Made by a program: the position numbers and the translations under genes. The notes under the pieces were generated by a model. It was given only the letters and a program-made list of their open reading frames with translations. It ran no database searches and was not told where the DNA came from. A DNA stretch of 64,000 nucleotides, taken from contig NZ_KB903662.1 of assembly GCF_000379725.1 (NCBI RefSeq), forward strand, positions 139,110 to 203,109. The letters are read 5' to 3'. Origin of the DNA: Cytophaga aurantiaca DSM 3654 (GTDB lineage Bacteria > Bacteroidota > Bacteroidia > Cytophagales > Cytophagaceae). This document shows positions 45,480-55,338 of the stretch, one piece after another; position 1 is the first letter of the stretch, and the number at the start of each line of letters is the position of its first letter.

Positions 45480-46799
45480 ATGTCAAAGAAATATTTATTA
45501 CTTGTCTTATTGCTTGTACAGATGAGCGACATTTTGGCTCAACAGCGACCTGTTGAGCCTCTTCAATTAGCTGACGCGCTAGCCGATGCTTTAGAATACA
45601 ATCAATCTATTGCTCAGGCTTCATTAGACCAAGATATTGCCAAGTCGCAATATGGTTCGAGTACAGCAGCATTTCTACCTCAAGTAAATCTATCCTATAC
45701 CTCAACGCTTACCAATAACCCATTAATGGTCTTTGGTAATAAGATGGTGCAAGGAGTTGTTACTCAAAATGATTTTAATCCAGTGTTATTAAATAACCCT
45801 AGTGATTATCAAAATCATAATGCCATGGTTTCGATCGTTCAGCCAATTTTAAATCCTGATATTTTATTTCAACGCAGAGCTGCTCAAATGCAACAAGAAG
45901 TGTATGGCTTTAAAAAAGAACATACGAAGGCTTATGTAAGCTTTGAAGTTAAGAAAACATATTACCAATTGCTGTTGAATTATAATGCATTAGGAGTGTT
46001 GCAAAATGTTTTAAAAACTACCGAAGAAGCATATAAAACAGTCTCCAATTTTTACCAACAAGGTTTGGTATCGAAGGCAGATGTTTTAAATGCACAGGTC
46101 TTTAAATCAAGCATTGAAAGTCAGCTTCTAGAAACACAGAACTCTATCGATGGGCTTTCGGATCAATTAAGCTTATTAATGAATAAAGAACCTAAAACAA
46201 ATTATACTGTTCAAGTTGATAGCAGTTATACAACTACATTGGATTTAAATTCTTTTCAATACAATGAAAAACGTGCAGATTTTATGGCATACAACAAAGC
46301 TGTTGAATCCTATAATAAAATGATACAGGCTAGCAAATTCGGAATCAGTCCGCGTTTAAATGCATTTGGAAATTATCAAGCCAACTCCAACACATTTGGA
46401 TTTGGCAATGGGTCATACTTTATCGGTTTGCAAGTTTCTATGGATGTATTTAAAGGCTTAACCAATTATCATCAGGTTGCTACTCAAACCTATCAACGAA
46501 ATAAAATGATGCTGGAATTGAAAACGCAGCAGATACAAACACAAGTAGATATTGAAAAATCTAAACGTGACTTACATGATATACAGTTGCGTATGCAGCA
46601 AACCAATACCTCCATTGAGCAAGCTAAAGAAGCATTGAAGCTTACCCAGGAAAGGTATAATGAGGGATTGGTAAAGACAACAGATTTACTTACGAGTCAA
46701 AATTTGCTTGCTCAACAGGAACTAGCACTTTCCAAACTTTACTTTGAATACAATGTCACGATTTCTTATCTGACATTCTTAACCAATCAAAATCAATAA
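45480..46799 (+). CDS. TolC-family outer membrane efflux protein
   Basis: The 439-residue protein has a signal peptide to AQQ (residue 22) and two homologous helical halves (LADALADALEYNQSI, then KLTQERYNEGLVKTTDLLTSQNLL). The second OEP of the window, it is not a close copy of the CzcC-like one. It starts an operon with an adaptor and HAE-type RND pump, so it is the exit duct for those. Confidence 0.88.
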   Translation: MSKKYLLLVLLLVQMSDILAQQRPVEPLQLADALADALEYNQSIAQASLDQDIAKSQYGSSTAAFLPQVNLSYTSTLTNNPLMVFGNKMVQGVVTQNDFNPVLLNNPSDYQNHNAMVSIVQPILNPDILFQRRAAQMQQEVYGFKKEHTKAYVSFEVKKTYYQLLLNYNALGVLQNVLKTTEEAYKTVSNFYQQGLVSKADVLNAQVFKSSIESQLLETQNSIDGLSDQLSLLMNKEPKTNYTVQVDSSYTTTLDLNSFQYNEKRADFMAYNKAVESYNKMIQASKFGISPRLNAFGNYQANSNTFGFGNGSYFIGLQVSMDVFKGLTNYHQVATQTYQRNKMMLELKTQQIQTQVDIEKSKRDLHDIQLRMQQTNTSIEQAKEALKLTQERYNEGLVKTTDLLTSQNLLAQQELALSKLYFEYNVTISYLTFLTNQNQ

Positions 46800-46818
46800 T
46801 TTCTTAACTACATACGAA

Positions 46819-47883
46819 ATGAAAAAGATATTTTATTTGGCACTTTCATTAAGCATTCTATTTGCCTCTTGCCATTCACCAGAAAGTCCGCAAGCAACAA
46901 ATGTGACGGCAGTACCTGTAACAATTTCAACTGTTATATCTAATAGTCAACACGTGCTAAGCTTATCTGGAAAAGTTGAATCAACAAATTCAGCAACCAT
47001 TAGTACCCGTATGATGGGCTATGTTGAGCAAGTGTTGGTTGATGTTGGAGACAATGTTAAAAAGGGACAATTATTGGTTCGGATAAATAGTGCTGAATTA
47101 ACGGCGAAGAAAGCTCAAGTAGATGCTATGATTGCTGAAACGAGTGCTGCATTAAAAAGTGCTCAAAAAGATGTTGATCGCTTCACTCGCTTACACGATC
47201 AAAAAAGTGCAACCGATAAAGAATATGAACAAGTTATGTTGCAATTCGAATCCATTAAAGCAAAAAACGAAGCTGCTATTCAAATGCGTAACGAAGTAGA
47301 AGCAATGCAACAATTTACATCCATCAAAGCACCATACGATGGACAAATTACACAGAAAATTACCCATGTTGGTGATCTAGCAAACCCTGGAATGCCTTTA
47401 TTAATGATGGAGCAGCAAGGTGCATTATCTATTGTTACCATGATTCCGGAAAAAAATAGAATGTCTGTAAAAGAAGGAACTAAAGCACTTATTGAAATAA
47501 TTTCTACTCATCAAACTTTTGAAACAGAAATAGAAAATGTGAGTTTGTCTTCAACAAATTCCGGTGGACAATATATCGCTAAACTTTCTATACCGGCAGC
47601 TTTTTCTAAAAGTGTATTTCCTGGCATGTATAGTATAATAACATTAAATAATGCAGAGACTGCCGAAGCAGGATTGTTTGTGCCAACAAAATGTATAATT
47701 CAAAAAGATCAATTAGCAGGAGTATATGTGTATTCAAATCATAAGGCGTATTTGCGTTGGTTGAAAATAGGAGAAGAGAAAGAAGAATATACAGAAGTGT
47801 TGACTGGTGTTAAGGTAAACGATACCATTATACTTTCAAGTGAAGCACCTTTGTTAAATGGTTCAATTGTACAAATCAAATAA
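46819..47883 (+). CDS. RND periplasmic adaptor subunit (MFP), lipoprotein
   Basis: A 354-residue lipoprotein (lipobox LFASC, Cys18). Motifs VEQVLVDVGDNVKKGQLLVRI and APYDGQITQKITHVGDLANPG are the two lipoyl half-sites, flanking a helical hairpin. It lies 19 bp after the TolC gene and 9 bp before the RND gene. It links the channel and pump. Confidence 0.88.
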   Translation: MKKIFYLALSLSILFASCHSPESPQATNVTAVPVTISTVISNSQHVLSLSGKVESTNSATISTRMMGYVEQVLVDVGDNVKKGQLLVRINSAELTAKKAQVDAMIAETSAALKSAQKDVDRFTRLHDQKSATDKEYEQVMLQFESIKAKNEAAIQMRNEVEAMQQFTSIKAPYDGQITQKITHVGDLANPGMPLLMMEQQGALSIVTMIPEKNRMSVKEGTKALIEIISTHQTFETEIENVSLSSTNSGGQYIAKLSIPAAFSKSVFPGMYSIITLNNAETAEAGLFVPTKCIIQKDQLAGVYVYSNHKAYLRWLKIGEEKEEYTEVLTGVKVNDTIILSSEAPLLNGSIVQIK

Positions 47884-47892
47884 GAAACAATC

Positions 47893-50800
47893 ATGAATAT
47901 GAACGAAGGATTATCAGGCAACATTGCTAAGATGTTCATCAATTCAAAATTGACAATTTTGTTGATGATTGCATTCTTATTGATTGGTGGATATAGCACG
48001 TACTTAATGCCACGTGAAGAAGAGCCACAGATAAAAGTACCCATGGCAGATATTTTCTTTTCGTATCCTGGGGCATCCCCTCAAGAGGTAGAAACGAAAG
48101 TTGCTATGCCAATTGAGAAAATGATTTCAAATATTAAAGGGGTAGAATATGTTTACAGTACATCCATGCAAGGTCAGGCTATGGTGATTGTTCAATTTTA
48201 CGTGGGTGAGGATATTGAACGATCTATCGTTAAACTCTACAATGAAGTACAAAAGAACATGGATAAGATGCCTCAGGGTGTTTCAATGCCTTTGATTAAA
48301 ACACGGGCAATTGAAGATGTTCCTGTATTAGGTCTTACTGTGTGGAGCGAACAATACGACGATATTCAATTAAAGGCAATTGGCGAAGTGTTAGTAAATG
48401 AAATTGAAAAGGTGCCAAATGTTACTGAAGTGAAATTAATAGGAGGGCGACGTTCAGAAATTAAAGTAGTTTTGGACAAAGCGAAGATGAGTCAAAAGCA
48501 TATCGACTTCAATACAATCTCAAATTATTTGCGCGGTAATAATAATCAAAGTGCAGTAGGTAGTTTTTATAATAACGACACTGCCTTTACAGTTCAAACG
48601 AATGCTTATTTTACATCTATTGCAGATTTGTCGGAAGCAGTAGTTGGTGTGTATCAAAACGCACCAATCTATTTAAAAGATGTTGCAACAATTTCAGATA
48701 GTGGCGAGCAGGCTTCCCAATACGTATTTTATGGCAGTGGAAAAGCAACTAAGGATTCAATAAAAACCTCAAGTGCGCAAGCAGTAACGATTTCAATATC
48801 TAAAAAGAATGGCGCCGATGCGATGCATTTGGCTGAAGCAGTGTTAGCGAAAGTAGAACATACTAAAGGTTCGTTGATTCCAAACGAAGTTCATATTTCA
48901 ACAACACGAAACTACGGAGAAACGGCTTCACATAAAGTATCTGAATTATTGTTACACTTAGTTGTTGCAGTTATCGTAGTGACATTGTTTGTTATGTTAG
49001 CCATGGGTTGGAGAGGAGGATTGGTTGTTTTTCTTTCTGTACCAGTAACATTTGCATTAACATTGTTTAGCTACTATATGATGGACTATACCTTGAATCG
49101 AATTACCTTATTTGCGTTGGTATTCATTACGGGTATTGTAGTAGATGATAGTATCATCATTGCAGAAAATATGCACCGACATTTTAAAATGAAGAAAATG
49201 TCGTTTATGGATGCAGCTATATTTTCAATCAATGAAGTAGGTAACCCTACCATCTTGGCAACCTTCACTGTTATCGCTGCAGTATTACCAATGGCTTTTG
49301 TTTCTGGTTTAATGGGGCCATATATGAGTCCGATGCCAATCGGTGCTTCCATTGCAATGATACTTTCATTAATTGTAGCCTTAACACTTACGCCTTACTT
49401 AGGCTTTATGTTCTTGCGAGAAAAAGAAAAAGCTGGAGACGACAAGCATTCACATGAAGTTGAAGATTCTAAAATCTATAAAATATACAAGGGATTTATT
49501 GAACCCATGTTAGAGAATAGAATGAAACGTTATGTCTTTATTTTCGGCACATTGGTGGTATTGTTAGCATCTTTGGTATTGTTCTATACAAAAAGTGTTG
49601 CTGTAAAGATGTTGCCGTTCGATAATAAAAATGAATTCCAAGTGGTGATTGATATGCCTGAAGGGACAAGTTTAGAAACGACCAATGCGTTGACACAAGA
49701 AGTAGCAAATTATATTTCCAGTAATCCTTTGGTGAAAGATTATCAAGGATATGTTGGTACTTCAGCACCAATTAGTTTTAATGGGTTGGTTCGTCATTAT
49801 GATTTACGTAGAGGCGAAAATGTTGCGGATATTCAAGTGAACTTAATTGACAAAGGCGAACGTTCTGAGCAGAGTCATGACATAGCTAAGAGTATGCGAA
49901 CAGATATTCAAAAAATAGGCAAAAAGTTTAATGCGAATATTAAAGTAGTTGAAGTACCACCTGGACCACCTGTATTGTCTACAATTGTTGCTGAAGTTTA
50001 TGGTCCAAACTACGAAGAACAAATCAAGGTTGCCAATCAAGTTGAAACGCTTTTGAGAAATGAAAAGGATGTGGTTGACGTAGATTGGTTTGTTGAATCA
50101 AAACAACCTGAATATATATTTGAAATTGATCATAAAAAATCAATGGAATATGGAGTAATGCCTGTTCAAATTAATTCAATCTTAGCAACGGCACTAAGTA
50201 ATTCAAGTGTTGGAGTGATGCATGACAGTCGTTCTTTCAATCAAAAGAATATAGTATTGCAAGTAGAAGATAAAAACAAAGCATCTATAACTGCAATAGA
50301 AAATATTCCTGTAACCAATCAGCGTGGCGAGGTATATACACTAGGTACTTTTGTGAAAGTTAAAAAAGGAACAACTGTACCAAATATCTATCGCAAAAAT
50401 CAAAAGCGTGTTGTGTATGTAACGGCCGATATGGCCGGCGAATTGGAAAGCCCGTTTTATGCAATCTCATCTGTTTCTGAAAAATTGAATACCATCAAAT
50501 TGCCTAATGGTTATACATTGAAAGAAGAGTATACACATCAACCTGTTAATGAAGATACCTATAGTATTAAGTGGGATGGTGAATGGCAAATTACGTTCGA
50601 AGTATTTAGAGATTTAGGTATTGCATTTGGTGTTGTATTGATAGTTATCTACTTATTAATTGTTGGTTGGTTCCAAAACTTTACAGTGCCTTTAATTATG
50701 TTGGCTGCTATTCCTTTGTCATTGATTGGAATAGTTTTAGGTCATTGGATGTTGAATGCATATTTTACTGCTACGTCAATGATAGGTTTTATCGCACTTG

Positions 50801-51087
50801 CCGGTGTAATGGTTCGTAATTCGGTTTTGTTAATTGACTTTATTGATATTCGATTGAAAGAAGGAATACCTTTGAAGCAAGCAATTATTGAAGCCGGTGC
50901 GGTACGTACCACGCCAATTTTATTGACTGCCGGTGCGGTTGTATTGGGTGCAGTAATTATTTTATTCGATCCAATCTTCCAAGGTTTAGCCATTTCATTG
51001 ATGGGTGGAACCATTACATCTACTTTCTTGACGTTGTTGGTTGTACCATTACTTTACTTTAAAATGCTTAAAAAGAAAACAGTTTAA
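47893..51087 (+). CDS. HAE-type RND efflux permease
   Basis: The 1064-residue transporter has the 12-TM RND layout. In TM4 the proton-relay pair is Asp418/Asp419 in GIVVDDSIIIAENM, the pattern of hydrophobe/amphiphile pumps and unlike the HME protein at 35028. Other marks are PGASPQEVETKV near the N-terminus and the late MVRNSVLLIDFIDI helix. The substrate is not readable. Sulfur genes convergent with the operon suggest a possible link to sulfur compounds. Confidence 0.9.
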   Translation: MNMNEGLSGNIAKMFINSKLTILLMIAFLLIGGYSTYLMPREEEPQIKVPMADIFFSYPGASPQEVETKVAMPIEKMISNIKGVEYVYSTSMQGQAMVIVQFYVGEDIERSIVKLYNEVQKNMDKMPQGVSMPLIKTRAIEDVPVLGLTVWSEQYDDIQLKAIGEVLVNEIEKVPNVTEVKLIGGRRSEIKVVLDKAKMSQKHIDFNTISNYLRGNNNQSAVGSFYNNDTAFTVQTNAYFTSIADLSEAVVGVYQNAPIYLKDVATISDSGEQASQYVFYGSGKATKDSIKTSSAQAVTISISKKNGADAMHLAEAVLAKVEHTKGSLIPNEVHISTTRNYGETASHKVSELLLHLVVAVIVVTLFVMLAMGWRGGLVVFLSVPVTFALTLFSYYMMDYTLNRITLFALVFITGIVVDDSIIIAENMHRHFKMKKMSFMDAAIFSINEVGNPTILATFTVIAAVLPMAFVSGLMGPYMSPMPIGASIAMILSLIVALTLTPYLGFMFLREKEKAGDDKHSHEVEDSKIYKIYKGFIEPMLENRMKRYVFIFGTLVVLLASLVLFYTKSVAVKMLPFDNKNEFQVVIDMPEGTSLETTNALTQEVANYISSNPLVKDYQGYVGTSAPISFNGLVRHYDLRRGENVADIQVNLIDKGERSEQSHDIAKSMRTDIQKIGKKFNANIKVVEVPPGPPVLSTIVAEVYGPNYEEQIKVANQVETLLRNEKDVVDVDWFVESKQPEYIFEIDHKKSMEYGVMPVQINSILATALSNSSVGVMHDSRSFNQKNIVLQVEDKNKASITAIENIPVTNQRGEVYTLGTFVKVKKGTTVPNIYRKNQKRVVYVTADMAGELESPFYAISSVSEKLNTIKLPNGYTLKEEYTHQPVNEDTYSIKWDGEWQITFEVFRDLGIAFGVVLIVIYLLIVGWFQNFTVPLIMLAAIPLSLIGIVLGHWMLNAYFTATSMIGFIALAGVMVRNSVLLIDFIDIRLKEGIPLKQAIIEAGAVRTTPILLTAGAVVLGAVIILFDPIFQGLAISLMGGTITSTFLTLLVVPLLYFKMLKKKTV

Positions 51088-51128
51088 TGCTTTCGAATTC
51101 AATTTTGAAATAAATTAATTTATCTAAT

Positions 51129-51317
51129 ATGAAAAATAGAATAATATTTGGAGTTGCTGGGACAATGATTTTGTTGAGTTTGTTGTTATTCAATCTTACA
51201 GGTCAAGAGAATTGGTTGTGGTTGGGAGTGTTTGTAGGAGCTAATTTAGTACAATCTGCTTTTACCAAATGGTGCTTACTTGCTACTATCCTTGATAAAT
51301 TTGAGATTAAAAATTGA
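51129..51317 (+). CDS. DUF2892 (YgaP membrane-like) small protein
   Basis: A 62-residue protein with two TM helices (RIIFGVAGTMILLSLLLF and WLWLGVFVGANLVQSAF) and the conserved late Cys in WCLLATIL. DUF2892 proteins form the membrane half of YgaP rhodaneses or stand beside them. Its place at the end of the RND operon supports a sulfur-related context. Confidence 0.8.
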   Translation: MKNRIIFGVAGTMILLSLLLFNLTGQENWLWLGVFVGANLVQSAFTKWCLLATILDKFEIKN

Positions 51318-51356
51318 TGTTGATTTAAATAAACGTAATTGATTGCTTAATTAGTA

Positions 51357-51386
51357 GGCCTTACTTATTGTACAATAAGTAAGGCC
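51357..51386. terminator. Perfect 30-nt palindrome between convergent operons
   Basis: GGCCTTACTTATTG is followed at once by TACAATAAGTAAGGCC, a self-complementary 30 nt sequence. It lies midway between the RND and DoxDA transcripts, followed by ATTTTT on the plus strand. Confidence 0.75.
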
Positions 51387-51403
51387 CATTTTTGTAGTAT
51401 AAA

Positions 51404-52447
51404 TTATATCTCAAACGGAGTGTTCCAAACCTTCCCACTTATATCTTCAACTTCCATGGAGTATTTTCCAATTGTAAGATTATGTAATGAGAAAACCACT
51501 TGTGCTTTTGCTCCTAATGGAACAACAAGACTATTTTTACCACTTGTTATTTTAGAGATATAATAGTTATGAATAGCATTTTTAGGTATGTTGGAAAGTG
51601 TTTCATGGTTAAAATTCTGTACGATTTCACCAGTACTGTCTTTAATTGTTATTCGGATAATAAAAGCACCATAAGTGTCAATACCTTGATCTCTGTAAAG
51701 TGAAAACAGTAAGGTGTTATTATTCTTATATGAAATATCCGAAACTACAATGTTGGGCTTTAATGATAGGTTGTGCAATTTGCCCCAAACACCTCCATGG
51801 AATGCCTGATTGGTATACAAAGTTAGAATAAGTGAAAATCCAGCGATGGATAAGGCAGTCCATTTGAAATAGTTCGAATTTGGAAATTCAATATTTCCTG
51901 AGCCAATATATTGAAACCATTTTTTAGTTTGCAGCAATGGGAACTTAGTAAGCAGCAATCGATCCAATGAATAGGTGTCAGATCCTGCTATTAGCATTGT
52001 CAATCCAGAAACAACTCCAAATACGCCAATCTGCCACTCATCTAGACAAGTACTTCCTAGCCAGCCTGCTCCAAATAAAATACCAATGGAAAGTATAAAT
52101 ACGCCTAAAGATGCCAATCGAGTTAATAGACCAAATAATAATCCTAACCCAACCAACGCTTCTATGATTGTAAAAAAAACGAGAAAGGGCTGCAGTGTTT
52201 CAGGATGTGTAATTAAATAGTGAATCGTATCCTTAATGAAAATTGCATTCGGATAAAAGTGATTAAATTTTTCTCCAGCATATCCCAAACTATCTGGATC
52301 TAATTTGTTTTCAAGTATGAGCCTACGCCAAAAGGCTGAAAAGAAAAGCCATCCCGTAACCCATCTCATACCAGTAAGTAAAAGTGCTGTTTGATTGAAG
52401 CCTGTACTTAAATCAGTTGTATGTTGTGCTGCTTTATATGAATTCAT
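51404..52447 (-). CDS. DoxDA fusion protein (thiosulfate:quinone oxidoreductase-like)
   Basis: From ATG 52447 it has 347 residues. Residues 1-165 form a DoxD/DoxX-type four-helix membrane domain (GMRWVTGWLFFSAFWRRLI, then GLGLLFGLLTRLASLG). After a further TM at about 195-215, the C-terminal 130 residues form a periplasmic DoxA-like domain. In archaeal TQO, DoxD and DoxA are separate subunits and oxidise thiosulfate to tetrathionate with quinone. The fused form is known in Bacteroidetes. Activity is inferred. Confidence 0.78.
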   Translation of the reverse strand: MNSYKAAQHTTDLSTGFNQTALLLTGMRWVTGWLFFSAFWRRLILENKLDPDSLGYAGEKFNHFYPNAIFIKDTIHYLITHPETLQPFLVFFTIIEALVGLGLLFGLLTRLASLGVFILSIGILFGAGWLGSTCLDEWQIGVFGVVSGLTMLIAGSDTYSLDRLLLTKFPLLQTKKWFQYIGSGNIEFPNSNYFKWTALSIAGFSLILTLYTNQAFHGGVWGKLHNLSLKPNIVVSDISYKNNNTLLFSLYRDQGIDTYGAFIIRITIKDSTGEIVQNFNHETLSNIPKNAIHNYYISKITSGKNSLVVPLGAKAQVVFSLHNLTIGKYSMEVEDISGKVWNTPFEI

Positions 52448-52471
52448 GTCGATCAATTTTAAATATGTGAA

Positions 52472-52951
52472 TTATAGTTCAACTGTTTTATAACCGTTTG
52501 ATTGAACATCAAACATATAAGTAAGTCCGTTCGGGACAATGTCAACTCCATCAACAAGGCTGTCGGGATGGATATTAAATTGCTTTAATGACATACCGCA
52601 TATTTTATAGGTGATACCTGCTTTCTTACCTGTTTCAATCTGTTCGTTTTGATCACTACTTTTCACAAATGCCTCAACAGATTTTCCACATGCCATAACA
52701 ACAAAGTTATCGCTATTATATTTACTGGTTTTGCTTAGGGTTTCAGCCGTGTTTACTGCTGCCTTTAAATGGTTCGGCTGACTAATTAACACTGCATAGT
52801 TGTTTTTTGTAAAGACAATTTGTGAAACAACTTTTTTGTTAGTAGTTGCTTGGGTTGCTTGTATATATGCAAAGAGTAACAAGACTGAAAATACAAGTAT
52901 GTATTTATTTATACGTAGATTTTTGTACGTACTATAAGTTAGGAATTCCAT
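52472..52951 (-). CDS. DsrE/F-like sulfur-relay family protein, exported
   Basis: The 159-residue protein has an N-terminal signal or anchor (ILVFSVLLLFAYIQA) and a DsrE-like domain with Cys in MACGKS and ICGMSL. The C-terminal DSLVDGVDIVPNGLTYMF segment is typical of the family. DsrE proteins carry sulfane sulfur on cysteine in other organisms; an exported copy would act in the periplasm. It lies 24 bp upstream of DoxDA, same strand, so cotranscription is likely. Confidence 0.78.
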   Translation of the reverse strand: MEFLTYSTYKNLRINKYILVFSVLLLFAYIQATQATTNKKVVSQIVFTKNNYAVLISQPNHLKAAVNTAETLSKTSKYNSDNFVVMACGKSVEAFVKSSDQNEQIETGKKAGITYKICGMSLKQFNIHPDSLVDGVDIVPNGLTYMFDVQSNGYKTVEL

Positions 52952-53073
52952 ATAGAATGAAGTTAGAGAATGGAAATATTATAATGTGTAATTATTAGGC
53001 ATAGCATATCTATTATAAGTATATTTTGGAAATACACTATGCTCGTATAATTAGAATAAATTATTAAATAAAA

Positions 53074-53439
53074 TTAAGCCCAAAGGCTTATACAGGGAGG
53101 GGGAGAGTTGATATTGCTAAAACGTACATAGGTTATTATTTTGTATGTAGTTTTCAGTGATTCATTCGTAGGAATAAAAAATAGTATCGAATAGTGATTG
53201 CTTATGTGCGCATCCGCAAAACAGAATGAGACAATTTTCTTTACTGATTTTTGGTGGCTTGATAGTTGTGTTTTTGAATCGGAGGATGTTTTATATTTTA
53301 ATAACGTTTCCTTTCTTCCAAATTTACATTTCTTTTTAAATTCAATTGTATTAAACATGTTATTTAAGCCAGGAAGCGCATAGGCCGACTGATTCATCAA
53401 ATAGATGCATAAAAACAAAAAAGAAAGAAATCGTGTCAT
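53074..53439 (-). CDS. Small exported protein of unknown function
   Basis: A 121-residue protein with a signal peptide ending near AYA (residue 21), a lysine- and serine-rich middle, and a C-terminal YVRFSNINSPPP motif. Small proteins with a proline-rich C-terminus occur upstream of efflux and metal loci in many Bacteroidetes, but I cannot assign a family. It is the first gene of the DsrE-DoxDA unit, 122 bp ahead of DsrE. Confidence 0.5.
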   Translation of the reverse strand: MTRFLSFLFLCIYLMNQSAYALPGLNNMFNTIEFKKKCKFGRKETLLKYKTSSDSKTQLSSHQKSVKKIVSFCFADAHISNHYSILFFIPTNESLKTTYKIITYVRFSNINSPPPCISLWA

Positions 53440-53540
53440 GTACGGTTGAAGTATATATACAATATAACGATAATATTTTTATATAAGTATGAATTATGAT
53501 TCGACGCGGATAAATGAATTATGTTACTTTTGGATATTTT

Positions 53541-53585
53541 AAAAAGGAGAGCCTATCGATTAAATGTCGAATGACTCTCCTTTTT
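53541..53585. terminator. Stem-loop terminator
   Basis: AAAAAGGAGAG (53541-53551) pairs with CTCTCCTTTTT (53575-53585). It lies downstream of the minus-strand gene at 53628 and gives that transcript a T tract. Confidence 0.65.
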
Positions 53586-53627
53586 TACTGACTACTGTCC
53601 GTTGCGGCGGAACTATCTACTGACCAC

Positions 53628-54074
53628 TTACTCTGGCACCAACACATACTCGTAATGCGACTCTACCGTGCGTTTGCCAAAACGTAATTTGTCTTCTTTG
53701 ATTTCATATACAACGTCGATGTCTTTAAGTGATTCGTCGTCTTCTTTAATTAATTTACTTCCATCATCAGACACCCAAATACGCATTGTTAAAGTATTGT
53801 CTGGGCGAATCCATTCTGCACTACTGTCTTTGTTGATACGCAAACGTAAGTTTTCAAACTTCTTATCGTTTACAACCATTTTTCCGTTTTGATAAAAACG
53901 CAATACCTTCCATGTTTTATAAAAGTTGTCTTTATTTATCAAAGAAGTGCTGGTAGCTGTATCAAGCGAAAAGAAAACTCCAATCGAAAAGAAAAGGAGA
54001 AACAACAATACGAGTAAGAATACAATTCTGAATCGTAACAGTTTTTCAACGTATGGATTTGGTTCTTTGCTCAT
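53628..54074 (-). CDS. Membrane-anchored hypothetical protein with lipocalin-like end
   Basis: A 148-residue protein with one TM helix (about 14-35) and a periplasmic domain of about 100 residues. The sequence WKVLRFYQNGKMV and the late EIKEDKLRFGKRTVE strand pattern resemble lipocalin-like DUF domains common in Bacteroidetes. No enzyme motif is seen. It is divergent from the methyltransferase gene. Confidence 0.55.
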   Translation of the reverse strand: MSKEPNPYVEKLLRFRIVFLLVLLFLLFFSIGVFFSLDTATSTSLINKDNFYKTWKVLRFYQNGKMVVNDKKFENLRLRINKDSSAEWIRPDNTLTMRIWVSDDGSKLIKEDDESLKDIDVVYEIKEDKLRFGKRTVESHYEYVLVPE

Positions 54075-54243
54075 ATTTTGAATGAATCATCCACCCGATA
54101 AATGTAAAGTGGAATTATTATAGTAATTTTAAAGCTACCTGCTTTGGAGTAAATACGGAAAAGAGGAGAATTATGTTAACGAATGTTAAAGTATATTACT
54201 ATTCTAAGGTACGATTTTAAATAACCTTTAAGAAATTAGACGC

Positions 54244-55125
54244 ATGAAAATACTAGGTCCCGACCATTTTAGCGATTATGAAATGATAGATTCAGGCAAT
54301 TATAAAAAGCTTGAACGCTTTGGATCATTTATTTTGTCTCGCCCTGAACCCCAGGCTGTATGGGATACGCAGCTGCCTGAGAAGGAATGGGACAAGCGTT
54401 TGCATGCCGAATTTGTGCGGGATAAAGCCAATCCGGAAAAAGGTGTTTGGAGCTTAAAAGATTCCATGAAAGAACAATGGTTTGTAAAATATAAATTCAA
54501 TAGTTTGAATTTAAAATTCCGATTAGGCCTATCTTCGTTTAAGCATGTAGGCCTATTTCCGGAGCAAGCGCCCAACTGGAACTACATCTATGAAAAGGTG
54601 TCGCAAATGAAGACACCGAAACCAAAAGTTTTGAATTTATTTGCCTACACCGGTGGAGCTTCTATTGCAGCACGTGCAGCTGGAGCAGAGGTGGTGCATG
54701 TAGATTCAGTAAAGCAGGTGATCAGCTGGGCACGCGAAAACATGGAAGCAAGTGAATTGACAGATGTGCGTTGGGTAGTTGAAGATGCATTGAAATTTGT
54801 AAAACGCGAAGTGAAACGCGGCAATAAATACAACGGGATTATTCTGGATCCGCCTGCGTATGGCCGCGGACCGGACGGCGAGCGTTGGATCATTGAAGAA
54901 CACTTAAATGAAATATTGAAATTGTGTGCGGAATTATTGGATCCGCAGGAACACTTTTATATTTTGAATTTATATGCGATCGGTTTTTCAGCAGTGATCG
55001 TTGAAACCTTGATCCACCGCATCTACGGAGATGTAAAGAATCTGGAAATAGGAGAGCTGGTGGTGGAAGATTCATTCCATAAAAAATTACCGCTGAGTAT
55101 TTATGGTAGATTTAGTAATATCTAA
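54244..55125 (+). CDS. Class I SAM-dependent methyltransferase, RlmI-like
   Basis: The 293-residue protein has the Rossmann motif LNLFAYTGGASIAA for SAM binding, acidic HVDS, and the catalytic loop DPPAYGRGP. It resembles the RlmI/YccW family of 23S rRNA cytosine-C5 methyltransferases but lacks the N-terminal PUA domain. The target nucleotide is not determined by this sequence. The start ATG 54244 follows an upstream in-frame stop. Confidence 0.82.
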   Translation: MKILGPDHFSDYEMIDSGNYKKLERFGSFILSRPEPQAVWDTQLPEKEWDKRLHAEFVRDKANPEKGVWSLKDSMKEQWFVKYKFNSLNLKFRLGLSSFKHVGLFPEQAPNWNYIYEKVSQMKTPKPKVLNLFAYTGGASIAARAAGAEVVHVDSVKQVISWARENMEASELTDVRWVVEDALKFVKREVKRGNKYNGIILDPPAYGRGPDGERWIIEEHLNEILKLCAELLDPQEHFYILNLYAIGFSAVIVETLIHRIYGDVKNLEIGELVVEDSFHKKLPLSIYGRFSNI

Positions 55126-55126
55126 G

Positions 55127-55337
55127 TTGGCAGTGGTCAGTTAACAGTGGTCACTGGCTGCTGTTTCGAGTTTTAACTGATATAGGATAGCACAGCCTAC
55201 GGTTTTAACCGTGGGAATAATCGTCATCAGCAATAATATTTAAAAGTTGGCGCAAACATTTGCTTGCGCTTCTTACTAATTACCAACAAAATTAAACATT
55301 AATTACTGACCACTGTCTACTGTTTACTGTCCACTAG
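55127..55337. repeat. Dispersed short repeats built of GTGGTCAGTAG / ACTGACCACTG-type units
   Basis: GCAGTGGTCAG and ACAGTGGTCAC lie at 55130-55155, and ACTGACCACTGTCTACTGTT-type sequence lies at 55304-55335, in opposite orientation. Related units occur at 45219-45235 and at 53587-53628. They lie only between genes. Confidence 0.55.
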
Positions 55338-55338
55338 C

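Noticed and set aside
45480-51087. Recent horizontal acquisition of the RND operon judged from composition
   Set aside because: Base use looks only slightly different by eye; no mobile element or attachment site was seen, so transfer is not claimed.
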